This document shows, one piece after another, positions 44,591-57,086 of a stretch of 64,000 bases of DNA. Both the position numbers and the translations under genes were made by a program. Below the pieces are notes generated by a model. It was given only the letters and a program-made list of their open reading frames with translations. It made no database searches and was not told the origin of the DNA. Source of the DNA: Coniella vitis (taxonomy: Eukaryota; Ascomycota; Sordariomycetes; Diaporthales; Schizoparmaceae); assembly GCA_011317545.1 (NCBI GenBank), contig WUJK01000003.1, positions 1,550,001 through 1,614,000 on the forward strand, written 5' to 3'. Every line of letters starts with the position of its first letter. The stretch's first letter is position 1.

Positions 44591-46372
44591 GCATTACGGT
44601 TTGTAACAGACAGCAATGTGCATACGACAGTAACAGCAATAGATCACACGGGAAATGGTCATGAAAATATACAAATATACTACTACGTACATGCCTTTCA
44701 ATAAGCAAGAACCATTACTGACCCAGAAGAAGAAAGGCAGACAAGGAAGAATATATGAACCTCAAAGACCACACCGACGGCACCCTAGCCTTGGATGCTA
44801 TTGATATGTACATGTTGCGAATTACACAATAAAGTTAAATCGGTATTTCGAGTCCTGTTACTGGTCAAAATAGCACAAGAACTTAGGTGATGAAGAAGAA
44901 AAGGATTGCTTGCCCGTTGAAGCTCGATAGGGGATTTCTCAACCTGACCAATATTCTTGCAACAGTACCCAGGTAATCAAACCAAAACGCAAAACATATT
45001 CGTATCTACTTTGGGTAGGAAAAAAGAAACCCTAGTTTAACTTAGTTTTCTTGCTTAAAATTCCGCATGTGTCTTTTTCATCTCAGAAAAAAACAATCAA
45101 ACGCGTGTGCCGGTATTTCGTCCACCGTGATCCCTTATTATGATATCGGACGAATATTGCATACAACGCAAGAAAAAAAGAAAAAAAAAAAAAGGCCGAC
45201 CGCTTCTTTGTGCAAAGTAAGCAAAAGCAACATTACTATGTACATAGATGTATTCATACACATGCATATGTACTTACCCTGTTTAACCCCGTGCATATGG
45301 AATATGTAAGTATATGTACTCCAGAAATAGCCTTTAGCGCCAACCAGATAAGGCTACCAATAGGAGAATTCTGTCTTGTTTTTGGGGGGTTCCCTTTTGT
45401 CCCTCTTTGCCCAAGCTGACATTGCCCGACGGCACTACAGCAAGAAAAATACACACAACCAATGAATTGAAAAGAATGCTAGAACAGATGGCTTGTCACC
45501 AGACCGCTTGCTTGCTTGTTGATTGATTGCAAGGAGGCCAGCTTCCTAGTATTAAGATCCCACGTTGCATAATAAGCTTCAAGACGCGAAGTCGAAATCA
45601 AAAGTGCCCAGAAGTACCATGTAGCTGCTCGTAAGCTTTACATTCTCATACTCCTATGTATTCCTGACCGGTTTCCCGGAGCCGGTGCCGCCGGTATGTG
45701 GCGTTTCGAGGGGGAATGTTGCCTTGGCTTGGCAGCCACGCAGCCACAATGTAGCCCAGCACAACTCTACGGGAAGAAGAAGATACATTGCGACTCAGGG
45801 ATTTCTCTCTCATTTTGATTTTATTCAGCACAGGTTTGCTGGTGGTATCATCAAAGGGAAAGTGATTTTGGAACAAAATATTGTGGCAGTATCGCAATGA
45901 ACCTTTTTTGCACCCACGAAATCGTTCTGTCATCCAATACAATTGTCATTTAAGCATGCTGCCTATGCCTGCCTTGCTCCAATGGTACGTTACGCGCGTG
46001 ACATGCACCATGCAGCCTTCCGCAAAATAAATGAACGCCTTGTGGCTTCTTGGGGCCGAGATTCCACCGCTCGATAGCCCCTGGAGTGCTCTCTTTCCCT
46101 TTGGGAGTGGTGCAAGAAAAATCCCTGTCAATACGCTTCCAGTCTCCTTTTCGCCAAACATCCAAATGTTGCGCCGCTTGTTCAAAAGTAAAGAGGTATC
46201 CAAAAGACCCAAATGCAAATGTAGACTGGGTTGTCATAAACAAAAATAGTCTACCCTCGATCATGTGCATATAGATAGCCAAGAAGTGAAATCGTCACGA
46301 AGGAAAAATAGGGGAAAAAAACAAGGAAAAGACGGCTAAAGGGGAAGAACGGCGCGGTATTGGCCTCGTGGA
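43651..46372. other. Convergent intergenic region, 2.7 kb, no gene seen
   Basis: It lies between the 3' ends of BCKDH-E2 and gluconokinase. It contains TACTATGTA copies at about 44419 and 45235, a (CA)n/(TA)n tract at 44552-44591 and a poly-A tract near 45172-45193. The length is unusual for a convergent gap. Only frames shorter than 115 codons are present and none are recognisable. Confidence 0.5.
44552..44591. repeat. Compound microsatellite (AC)n(AT)n
   Basis: About eleven AC units followed directly by about eight AT units. Confidence 0.9.
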
Positions 46373-47166
46373 TCATCGGTCCTCTGAGAGTTTGGTGACC
46401 ACCTGGTCAAGTGCAGCCCTGCAGACCTCGTCGCTTGATCTGCTCACATCAATGGTAATGCAATCGACCTCGTCGCGCATGGGCGGTTGTAAGATGGCGA
46501 ATTGGCTTTGGACCATGCCTGCTCCCATGTAGTGGCCCTGGCGTTGTGCGACTCTTTGTTGGAGGACTTCCTGGGGCGCGTCGAGGTAGATGAAGTGAAC
46601 TTGGAGGCCCGGCGAGAAGTATGGTGCCACGCGGATGACATCTCTATACTTGCGCTTCAGGGCAGAGCAGGTGACGACGACACCATCGTGGCCAAGAGCT
46701 AGCTGCTTGAGAGCTTCCTCTCGGAGGCGGGTAAGCCAGTCCCAGCGGTCTTCGTCAGTGAGAGCTTGGCCCATGCTCATCTTGGCAACATTTTCTGGCG
46801 AGTGAAACTGTGACCACAGGTCAGCGGTAGAACGAATACACACACACACACACACACACTGAGAAGCCTCAAAGGGTGCACACTCACCTCGTCTCCCTCT
46901 ACATACGGGATGTCGAGGGCACTGGCCAGGTGGGTGGCTACAGTAGTCTTGCCACAGCCAGCAGGGCCAGTAACCAGCCAGATGTGGTGATGTGCCGGGT
47001 GCAGAGATGCGCCATAGGACGGGGCGTTGTTGGTGAGCGTGTTGTCGGTGGGCTTCGTCACGATGACGGGCTTGGAAGGAGCCATGGCTTGTCGACTTGT
47101 GGTGATATTGGTGGGAGAGACCGGAGGCTGTCCGTTCAGGGACACAGGGCTGTCGTAGGAGAGCAT
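46373..47166 (-). CDS. Gluconokinase (GntK/IDNK family)
   Basis: Exons 47166-46888 and 46807-46373 (80-nt intron GTGAGT...CACAG) give 237 residues. It phosphorylates D-gluconate to 6-phosphogluconate for the pentose phosphate pathway. The kinase core starts near residue 62 (HIWLVTGPAGCGKTTVATHLA, P-loop 67-75) and continues with PYVEGDEFHSPENVAKMSMGQALTDEDRWDWL across the splice junction. Then come VVTCSALKRKYRDVIR, FIYLDAPQEVLQQRVAQRQGHYM and a C-terminal LSEDR. The HxPxNVAKMxxGxPLxDxDRWPWL-type motif is diagnostic. The ~60-residue N-terminal extension is low complexity; an internal Met at residue 28 is an alternative start. The intron carries a (GT)n microsatellite (46842-46859). Confidence 0.93.
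46842..46859. repeat. (CA)n microsatellite inside the gluconokinase intron
   Basis: Nine CA units on the plus strand, i.e. GT repeats in the pre-mRNA, in the middle of an 80-nt intron. Confidence 0.85.
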
Positions 47167-49900
47167 GGTGTTGAATGGGGAGAAAGAGAAAGAAAAAGGC
47201 CGTGCGGTGAATGATATACTTTTTTTTTTCGGCGGGAAACAAACGGAAAAGTGCTTCGGGCACTGTAATTGGGTAATTGACTCAAAAGGCGGCGGGCTGG
47301 CACTGGGTGAGCCGTTGCTCGTTTCAGTTGGTGGTATGCCGCCTTGCCAAAGAACGCAGAGCAAACAGGCTGGTGACAAAAGACGAAGCAAAGCACGTTG
47401 CCAATAGCGTGAGGCGTCAAAGTGAGGCACAGGGGGGCTGGTGCCTGTGCAAGTGGGCAGTAAGATGAGATATGATGTGTCGGCTTTTCTCCACGTATCG
47501 TAGGGCTTGTGGACTGGACGAGGAGGCCGGAAATGGGAATGGTAGCAGAAGTCGAGCCAAAAGGGCCGCGAGCCAACCGGGCAAGAGCTGGGGAGGGGGG
47601 TTTATTATATTTACAACCAGCAAGGCAGCTGTCAAGGATGGAAAGAGCCCTGGGGTTACTGCCGTCAGCGGGCTCCATCACCTTAATAACACAATTCCCA
47701 AGTACCGCTACCCACCCCCGGGCAAGTTTGGGGTGCGCCTGGGCGGGGATCGGGGATCGGCTGAGGTTCCTGCCAGTACTGTACATATGTAGTGTAGCGA
47801 AGGACAAGGTACACCGCTGCCGGGGCTTGCTGGAACCAAGTTCATCCAGCCCCTGGGAAAGCGAACCTACTGGAAGCAACGTTCTATGTACATCGCAGTA
47901 TGTTCTGTTGAAGCTAGGATGGCAGTACACATGCTAGCAGGTAGCAGATGGGGGAGTACTATGTATTCAATGTTCCGGGCCAGGGATGGCTCAGGGGAAG
48001 AGGGATTGTTTGTACTTGTACGTTGTGACAAATTGACAGATGCATGAGAATTCAAGAGACTGTTGCATCTGCCTTTTCCATCGTCTTGATTCACTACTAC
48101 TATGTATGTATGTACATATACAAGGAGGTTGTGCTGCCATGCGGTCGGACTATATGACCGTTTGCGCTCCAGAAAATCCAAAATCAGGGAGCGAGAGGTA
48201 CCTCGCAGTACATGGCTCGTCCAGCTGGGAGGGCAACAGGTCCCGGTGTGGACCCGCCAAGGCTGTCCTGACGCAATTTTTGGATCTGGAGAAGCGTGGG
48301 ATGAGGGTGACACTGGTGGACCTGCACGCTTGCCTAAAACCCAAAATGCTGTGTGGTGTCAGCATATGACTCTGGGCCCGGCTGCTGGTTTCGACGTCGC
48401 CTTCCACAACAACACACATTCCTCCAATCCTCTGGACTTTTGTGTCGACAGTATTCGACACCAGCAGCAGCCACAAGAGTGGCAACATTAAGGTCATCCA
48501 CAGCACAGCGTACATTCTACAGAGTACCGACTACTATGTAGGTGTGGGGGGGGGGGTCGCAAATGCAAAAAATTTCAACGCGGGGATGGGCCTGCGGGAG
48601 TTCCGAGCGGTCGTGTGCCGCGTGGGGGTCACCGCACTCGGTGTGGTTCTACAGAGCTTCCAGAGCCCTCGGGCTGAAATTGAGGGATGCTGCAAGCCAA
48701 TCTCAATGGTGGGTCAGCAGCGAGAAGACCCAGCAAAACAACGGTGACAGCGAGCAACGATGGCATTGGATCTTGCGCTGCACACTGACTACATACCTGT
48801 TACTATTATATATAAAGCTAAATGTACTACTATGTACTAAGAAGCTCTCCCCGCTAAGCCTAAGCATGCTCTTGCCATGAGGTTGACTGGAGACCGGAAC
48901 GGACGGCCAGCAAGGGTGGTGAACGGCTAACGGACAGCTCGGCGTGGGCTTCCCGGCGGTGGGGCGGGCTCCCTGTTGGACTCCAGAATTCCTGTATTCT
49001 ACAACGCGAGCAGGAACTATTAAGTTTTTGGGCTTCTTGGTGGGTGCGTAGTGTAGGGCCAGGAGGACGGACGCTTTGTCTAGATGTACTATGTATACAT
49101 AGTACACATAGATAGTACTTACTATACATAGTAGCATGTATGCAGACAGATGGGGAAATACAAGGTAGAAAAAGCGGGACCAGAGTGCTGAAGGCGCCCA
49201 CCAAAGCGGTGCATTTCGGCGAGCTTGGCCGGGCATAGCAACCCCGATTCGGGGCCGCTTTTGTGCTGGTTTGCCTCGGAGCCACGGGGCAAAGAGAATG
49301 AATGCATTGACCGAGATCCCTTTCGTGCCGACTGATGTGGGGGATGCAGATGCCGGAAATGTCGTGATTCTGCAACAGTCAGGGCATCCCTTCGTTGAGG
49401 TTGGCATTCATGACCTGTGTTTAGCATCGTCCACTATGCACTTGGTTATGTCTTTTCATTTGTATAGGTTTATTTCTGATTTATAGTAATGTCTACGTCC
49501 TTGGTCATATGATGCTACTTACGATATGTGAGCAAAGGTGCCGTTCCAGAATGAAGCCGGGGATGCAGTACGAAGTACAGAGTACTTTGACTTTACTATA
49601 CTATGTAGTAATGTATGGCCCCGGCCCCAGGGCAGCTATCCGATTGACCAGCCAGCCTGCCTTGCCTGACAACCCTACACGGTACTTAGTACGTACTACT
49701 TGACTAGGTAATCGCGTCCTGTAGCCCCTGTAGCACGAACTGCCGCTCACAGCGAGTGGCTCTTCCCCTTGGCACCCCTGTACGCCGAGCTCCCCATGAC
49801 GTGACTGCTTTGACGTGATTCGAGTTGGCTTCTTTTGTGTCGCGTCGGGCTTTCGACTTTTGCACCCGCCTGTGCCTACGACTGCCTCGGCCTCTGCGAT
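47167..49900. other. Divergent intergenic region, 2.7 kb, no gene seen
   Basis: It lies between gluconokinase (-) and HEM14 (+) and is dense in the dispersed motif: TACTATGTA or its complement at about 47955, 48100, 48531, 48830, 49087-49104, 49124 and 49603. A G9 run is at about 48546. No open frame has a recognisable product. Confidence 0.5.
49086..49105. repeat. 20-bp perfect palindrome of the dispersed motif
   Basis: GTACTATGTATACATAGTAC is self-complementary over all 20 bases and joins TACTATGTA to TACATAGTA head to head. A third copy (TACATAGTA) follows at 49125-49133. Confidence 0.85.
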
Positions 49901-51956
49901 ATGCTGTCGCGCCGGTCCACTGCTGCTCTGCGAGCGTCTGTGGCCTCGCGTGCCTACTTTGGCGGCAATATCTCTAGTTATTGTATCAGTTGTCGACGCG
50001 CGCCGCTGCCGTCCTCGCCTCAACGAGCTTGCCAGCGGCGCAGCTTGCACGCGAGCCATGTTCGCGCCTATTCGGCCTCGAAACCATCGCCGCCCAAGAA
50101 CATTGCCATCCTTGGCGGCGGCCTGACTGGCCTCACTACCGCGTACTACATTACCCGCTTCCATCCCACGGCCAAGGTTACCGTCTACGAAGCCAACAGC
50201 AGAACAGGCGGCTGGATCGATACGACCCAAAAATCTGTCAAGACAATTGACGGCCGCGATGCTAAGGTCGCTTTTGAGCATGGCGCCCGCGCCGTCAGCC
50301 CCCAAAAGGGCCGAGGCAAATGGGAGGATTTTGTGTTTTTCGACCTGGTACCATGATTCTTCTTGTGTAATAGCTTTGCAGAAGCTTCAAGACTGATATA
50401 GAAACGTGTAACGTTAGATAGACCAACTAGGTCTCAACAAGCGAATCGGAGGGAACCGCACGCCTGTATTTAAGGTCCCCAAGGCCGATCCGATTCTCAG
50501 CAACCGCTTCATCTACTATCCCGACCATCTGGTGCGACTTCCAGGGCCAACAACAGGCGGTTCTCGGCTCAGCAAACTTGTTCAAAATGCGGGCACTGCA
50601 CTTTCGATTTTGACCGAGCCTGTCTGGACTGGCCTGTGGACGGCTGTCCGGAGTTATTATTACAAGAATGAAAAATTGCGCAACACGATCAGTCCCATCC
50701 CCGGCCAAGTCCCCAAACGCTTTGAAATCGCTGACCTTCCGGATATGAGCACTGGTCACTATCTCGAAAGACTCACAGAGAGCCCAGAACTTGTTAACAA
50801 TGCCGCCTCGGCACTCTATCACGGCATTTGGGGCGGTGACATCCATAGACTGAGCGCCGCCAGCACTAGCTTTCAGCAAAGTTACTTTAGATGGCAGCAC
50901 CAGCTCCCGGGCGTTGTCGTCAAGGATCATGACTACCAGTCTGGAAGAGACATCATTGCAAGAAATCCCAATGTCGTTCATGTCTGGAAAGAACTTGGAC
51001 GGGGCGCTGAGTACCTTGGTTTCCACCATGGTTTTAGCACCTTGACAGACGCCCTCACCAATGCTCTCAAGACGAACCGCAACGTCACCTTGAAGACACG
51101 CACTCGTGTCGATGAAATCTCCTATGATAGGGCACAAAACAAAACCATTGTTAAGTCAGGGTCTGGCAGTCGCAAATACGACAAGGTCATATCGTCTCTC
51201 TTTAGCCGCAGTCTTGCTAATCTGGCAAGAGGTGCTCTTCCAGAGCTCGAAAAAACCGAGGCAGTCAACATCCTGATTGTCAACCTCTGGTACCCCACCG
51301 CAGGACTTAACCACCCCTACCGGGGATTTGGCTATCTCATCCCCAAAAGTGTTCCTCTTGACAAGAACCCATACGGCGCGCTCGGCGTCATCTTTGACTC
51401 TGATCGCGACTTGGCAGCCGGCGACCCAGAAGCCTCACAAGTAGGCGGCACAAAGCTGACCGTCATGCTGGGCGGGCACTATTGGAAAGACTTGGCGGCG
51501 GAATTCTGGCCCGATGGAGACGAAGCTGCTCTCATGGCCTGCGAGACTGTCGAACGCCACATGGGCATTCCCCAGGAGGGGGCTGTGTTTGTTAGGGGCA
51601 AGCGCTGCATCGAATGCATCCCGCAGCACCTCGTGGGTCACCGCTCCACCATGGCTACCGCCCACATGCAACTATACAATGCTTTTGGGGGAACCCTAGC
51701 AGTGGTTGGTGGGTCGTACACAGCGCCAGGCGTCCTGGGAAGTCTCAAGGCAGCCAGAGATGTAGCGCTGCAAGTGTCTGGTCGGGGGTACAAGGGTGTC
51801 GGAGGCCAAAATGAGACTGTAGAGTCGACCATGGACCACGTGGGTGAGACGGGTTTGGCTCGCTTCTTTGGCAAGAATGAGGCGTTTCGTTTTCTGAATC
51901 CGGTTGACGTGCCGTTCCTTCGTCCAGGAAAAGAGGATTTCAACCTCCATATCTAG
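49901..51956 (+). CDS. HEM14: Protoporphyrinogen oxidase
   Basis: Exons 49901-50347 and 50418-51956 (70-nt intron GTACCA...GTTAG) give 661 residues. It oxidises protoporphyrinogen IX to protoporphyrin IX on the outer face of the inner mitochondrial membrane, the penultimate haem step. The N-terminal ~60 residues are Arg/Ser-rich and fit a mitochondrial presequence. The FAD dinucleotide fold begins at about 66 (KNIAILGGGLTGLTTAYYI), followed by EANSRTGGWIDT and FEHGARAVSP. Further family landmarks are RFIYYPDHLVRLPGP, SALYHGIWGGDIHRLS and, near the C-terminus, VVGGSYTAPGVLGSLKAARDVA for FAD closure. The donor is not strong, but the junction FFDL-IDQLGLNKR matches the family and keeps phase 0. 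An upstream in-frame extension is possible but not needed. Confidence 0.94.
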
Positions 51957-52765
51957 AAGCCAAGAAGACGCGACGGCACAATAAACAGGAACAAAACTAG
52001 ACGTGCAGGCATCTCGAGCAATACGAGTGCTGTGCTTGGGTATTTGTCCCATGTGTAGACCAAGAAGCTGTTTTGTACAAGTCAATTAGTAACCGACTAC
52101 CAGCGCTAACTGACTTTGCACGGTTCCTAGGTGCATAATCCGTGAAGTCGAGCCATGAATGTGTGAAGTTGACAAAAAGAATGAAGCATATGCTAATGAG
52201 CGACTGGCTGCTGTTGGCCAACTTTCCTGATTAGGAAACCTTTTGTCGCCTTTGTCCAATCAGTGATTACATATGCATAAGCCTTTTTGTACCGTAGTAT
52301 TACTTGCACTGTTTGCTCCTCACTTGTTGGGCAGTGAGAAAAGTCAAGGCAAGTCAGCTGGTACAGCACGATTTTTGACTGCTACTCATGTACAACCTTG
52401 GAAGTACCGGGGTACTTGATATATGGTTGGCACTTCAGATTTTCCCTGGCTTTATTCCCGGCTTGAGAACCACCGGGCAATAAACACACTGAAAGAGAAA
52501 AGATGCCATAAATCTTTGATAGACGACAACTGAAAACGAGATGATACACGAGTCGATTTCGTACAGCTGCGCTGGGTCCTGTGAAAAAGGGGACGAAATG
52601 GATGGTCTACAGTTGGCGGCTGCCAAGAAAAGCAGGTATGACTGTCATTGCGTACGAAGGATAATTGCATGAAATCTATATATATGTACACGAGATCATT
52701 GTTTAGAAAATGCCACTTCTATAGCAACGCGCCACTCGAGCACTGTCCTGGCCCGGAAGAAAGGC
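51957..52765. other. Convergent intergenic region, 0.8 kb, no gene seen
   Basis: It lies between the stops of HEM14 and the Zn2Cys6/C2H2 gene. It is AT-rich with no supported feature and no copy of the TACTATGTA motif. Confidence 0.5.
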
Positions 52766-55700
52766 TCACTTTCCTCCAATTCCTTGCTCAAATGGTGTTA
52801 CAAGCATGACCTCAACGACTTCCCGCCGATGATACATGTCGTTCGCTTGTTGCTGGATCCGCGGCGGCGGTGGCAGGTCATCGACCCTGCTTGCTTCATG
52901 ATAACTAGGACGCCGTACAAAATCCGTCACCGTGGGCCCTGCTTGAACCCGCGAACCAACTCTCGACAAATTTTTCATATCGTCATCATAGGTTGCTGGC
53001 TGATGATGATGGCGTCCGTACTTGGGTCTATGTCGAAGAACGCCAGCATCATAGGACGCGGCCCTGCCATCTGTCGCGAAAGAAAATGGGCGGGCTTTTG
53101 CATATGGAGAGCGTACGTTGCCCAAAGAATCGTGCTGCTGTTCCGTCGATTGGCTTACAAGAGACTGCGGTTTGCGGATGTCCGAATTGCTGCGTGGATC
53201 ACCGGTCACCGAGGACTTTTCTCTGCCCGATATCGATACTGGCATAATGGTAGGAGCGTCCATGACAGAGGCGTTGCTTTTGGGTGTAATAATTTCTCCA
53301 AGACGACCGGTTTCGGCAGTATTGGAGTTAATCTTACCATTATTAGTAGCACGGCCAGCTCCAGGCATGGATATGGCAGACCGAGGCGTGACAGAAGGGA
53401 CAATGACATTCAGGACACAGTCGTCCAGATGCTCGTAGAACTCTTGGGCATTTGGGAACTGGCCTTGGCATATGGAACATTTCGCATTTGCAATGACTTG
53501 CGAGGAAATTCCGCCCTCTGGAGAAGATGTCGGTGCAGAGGCGCTTACGCCGGTCTGTTTGCGGTTATTGGGTGGTGTCTGTTCCACATTGTGCACAGCG
53601 GTCAGGTGCCGTTTGAACACGTCCGCCCGATTAAAGGCTTTCTCGTAGGCTGTGCCCGGTCCGGGACAAAATGGGCAGACCACTGCCAACCTTTAGCAAC
53701 AGCTTCCAAGGGCTACTTCGCAGAGGGAATTCGGCACCTACTAGTTCCTTTGTAATGTGTTAGAGCATGTCGATTCTTGTCATACTTCCTTGCGAACCCT
53801 TTGGTGTGATACTCGCACGACTCAATCGGACATTTTTCGGGCCTCTCCTCCATGTGAGTGAGCATGTGGGCAGTAATGTCCTTCAAGACGCGACCGCATT
53901 GTGGATGTGGACATTGATTGCGGTTCGATGCGGATGATTCATCTGACCTGATACTGCTCGGTAGACCAACATAGGGTGACGGGCTGATGAAGGTTGTGGT
54001 GACTGGTGTCGTCCTGGTCTCCAAAGGCGGCACTACGAGCGGAGGCGGTGCAGGCGCAAGCTTTGGTGCCATGTCATGGATGGACGGCTGTCGGCTACTA
54101 GAAGCAGCGCTATCCGACGATTGCTTGTAATCCAGCTCATCTTCACTATCTGTGTCTTGGTCTTGCACATCTACAGAGTGCCTCACTTCTCTCATCCAGT
54201 CTTTTAGTATTGTCATTGGTGGCCAGTCGCCACTGGCTTTGCCACCTCGCTGTGGATTGAAATGAGCCCTTCTCAAGTGTGCTGCCGCATTGTAATACGC
54301 GCCATATCGTTTCTGGCCAATACAAGCTTTGCATTTAGATAACGGAATCGCTGGGCAAGGTGTGCCAGGCTCCGAGCTTTGAGGCTCGTAACAAATCCAT
54401 CGTTTGACGAGAGAAGCGTGTTTTGCATCGGTATGTCGTCTGAGTTCGTGTTCACCTCGGAAGCCTTCAGGGTTCTCATTGCACTTGGTACAGTACACGC
54501 GGCGCAAGGGCGGCCGCTGGTAAGCAGGCCGAGCTTTGGATGCTGAAATCGGACCTGCCAGATCTTGCACGCTTCCACGGGACACAGGACCCTCAGCGAC
54601 CGTGTGCCTGCGACCTGGGCTACTAGCCTGGGGCGACATCATCAGTCGATCAGTTGTAAACCTGAAATTCCCTTCGGAGAGTCCTACTAGCTTCCATGAA
54701 TCATCAACAGGGCGCACGTCAGGCAAGGGTCTTTGGGAATCCTCCATCGACTGAGACGAGGCTGCCTCACTGGGATCCACGCCGTGCGTAGCAATCCTTG
54801 GCCGAATGAAGCCTTGCACATCAAGTGATACCAGGAAGTCACTTGTGCAGGTGATTTTCTGATTAGACCAAGAATCTCTTCTGACGAGATCCGCTAGGGA
54901 TCGAAGAATGCCTCCCTGGGAAACCAGGTTCGCCTCATCCAGAGGGCTCGGAGAGCAGACGGCGAGCGCACTGACCAGGGCTTTATAGACGCTCGATAGA
55001 GCCACCACAGTCGATTCGGTTTCACGGGAGCCCGGGGCGCTGGTTTGTGTGAGGTGGGTGAGAATAGACTTGACGATGCTAAAGATGCAGAGTGAGAAGA
55101 ACAAAGCAAGCCAGTCTCCTAGGCCACAAGGTTGATTCTTGAAAGTACCCTGTTCAAAGGATTCCAGGAATTCCGCCATGCAGGTATGCAAAGATCGATA
55201 ACACCCATGGTTCGGCAATTGATTCGGTTGGTATTGGGATCTGAAAGCCTCGGGATATACCGTTGGCGATGATCGTTGGATATCGTAAAGCAGTAACTCC
55301 CTCAATAGTGCTTTGGCGTGTTGCAGGACTGGAAAGTTAATCTCTTCAGCATTTCGATGGGATGAGAGGCATCCTGTCAACCGAAGAAGCTGCCAAAAGC
55401 TACAGGCAGTTTCTTGCATGTTCCAGCTTACAGCCAATGCTGTTAGTAGCGGCGGCCCCCTGTCCGACGGAGGTCGTGAGAATGAAGATAGTGGGGAAGC
55501 CCATGGCGGATGGTGAAGGATATCTTCAAGCCACCAAAAGCCATCGTCGAAATCCAGCTGACTTGTTACCATCCTTGAGTGCTCTGAGCTCACAGGATGT
55601 GGGCCGTCCGTGGTCTCACGAGTAATATTGCGAGACGATGTGAGTGGCGATGCCGGTGGGCTTTGAGCTTGTCGGGGAGTGGATGGCACTTTTCATTGTT

Positions 55701-57086
55701 AGGTTGATAGTATAAAAACGAGCACCAGAGTGAGCTATGACGGACCTGGGAGTAAGAGCGCCTCTGTAAAAGAAGCAAGCCGCCCTCTATGGCAGCCAAG
55801 ACAGTTCCAGAAACCACGGGAAGGAGACCTTGCGCATGAGGAGCATGGGTCATTTGCATCACACTTGCAAGCACAATCAGCATACGCGGCTTCGAATTTT
55901 GACAGACAGGTAGTGCTTACTGTTTGCCTTAGAATTCTACAGCGGAGGCACTTTGCCGTCTCTTGTAGCAATTTCAGTTCTCCGATAGACTCGAGTCTCG
56001 ACTGGCCAACACGACTACGCTTCAGCGGCGGCAACAGAGGATCAATTTCAGAGTCCTCGGACCCTCTTAGGAGCCTCTTTGACATTTTGGGCTCCGCAGT
56101 AAGTGAATAAGACCTTGGAAAGTCTTTTTGGTCGTAAGGCGCGGCGTCTAACCGTCGTGTATCGGCTGCGGGCTGCGGCAAACAGAATAAAGGCGTCCGT
56201 TTCGAATAGTTATTGTTGTATTCTTGACAATGATGGAGCGGGTCTTGGGCCATCAGTGTCGGCGTGTCACTGACAGATAGGCCATAACTTGTTTTTGTCT
56301 CGTGCTCTTTGTGATGATGGTCGCGTTCTTCTTGGCTACCAAAGCCATATATATAATGCAGACAGTTGTCGTTCGAGCATTTAAAAGACCGGGCAATGCC
56401 TCTTGGCCTCGAACCTCGAGTCACCGGATCGTATAGGGACAGATTCTGCTCAAGCCAAATGCCATAGCCTTCTGGAGCACCGTCTCTGTTGTAGAGATTC
56501 AGATGCATGTTGTGTCTAGAATCGATGACATCGAAGCCTAATACTCAGCACAATGTAAGAGTGTGACTTGAGCTTGCCGCAATCAGAGTGACATGAGACC
56601 TACCTTGCTCGAGACAAGCCACTTCAATGCATTCGCATTGATATTGAAGCATTCGGGCATCTTCCATTTCTGAGAGAACGGAAATCCTGTCGAGTATGTC
56701 TGCACCAAGTCAGAGGCAAGGATACAAAAGTGTTCAGTATGAGACTTACGCTTATCGCTGGCAAATGAGCGCAAAGCCTTGAGTTTATGGCGCAACATAT
56801 CAAGCTCGATACTGACATTTGCGCCGTGTTTTTGTGGTAGTAGGGCTGCCAGCTTGGCTGCGATTTCGGCTTGTTGATCGAGGAGGGCCCTGATGGTAGA
56901 CTCGAGGACAGGATCCAAGGTAACACTGGTGCTTTGGCTGTGGCTGACCCTAGACTCCTGAAAAGATCGCAGGGAATCCGCGCGCCCTGATGGACGCCCA
57001 TGTCCTGTGCCTGGACTCGATGCGCCGGCGTAGGCTTGGTGGAAGTCCATGGCAGTGAGCACCGAACCGACATCGTTGGTCGCCAT
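52766..57086 (-). CDS. Large zinc-finger protein with Zn2Cys6-like motif and multiple C2H2 fingers
   Basis: Six exons were modelled: 57086-56750, 56699-56604, 56537-55921, 55863-55746, 55688-53742 and 53682-52766, giving 1343 residues. All five GT-AG junctions keep phase. The N-terminus has a helical segment (DQQAEIAAKLAALLPQKHG, then ELDMLRHKLKALRSFA). It is followed by the CECIEVACLEQG and LYDPVTRG blocks and a single-finger-like CLHYIYGFGSQEERDHHHKEH. Removing the third intron creates CLRCRILRQTCDANDPCSSC (about 341-360), spaced C-x2-C-x6-C-x5-C-x2-C like a Zn2Cys6 cluster, then GFWNCLGCHRG. C2H2-type units occur at about 780-880 (VYCTKCNENPEGFRGEHELRRHTDAKH), 978-1070 (CPHPQCGRVLKDITAHMLTH, GTMVCPFCPGPGTAYEKAFN) and about 1105. 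This layout recurs in uncharacterised Pezizomycotina proteins. It is probably a nuclear regulator, with no known target. Confidence 0.86.

Noticed and set aside
52784..53755. 323-codon open frame on the plus strand
   Set aside because: Antisense shadow of the last exons of the C2H2/Zn2Cys6 gene, whose minus-strand frame has clear zinc-finger sequence.
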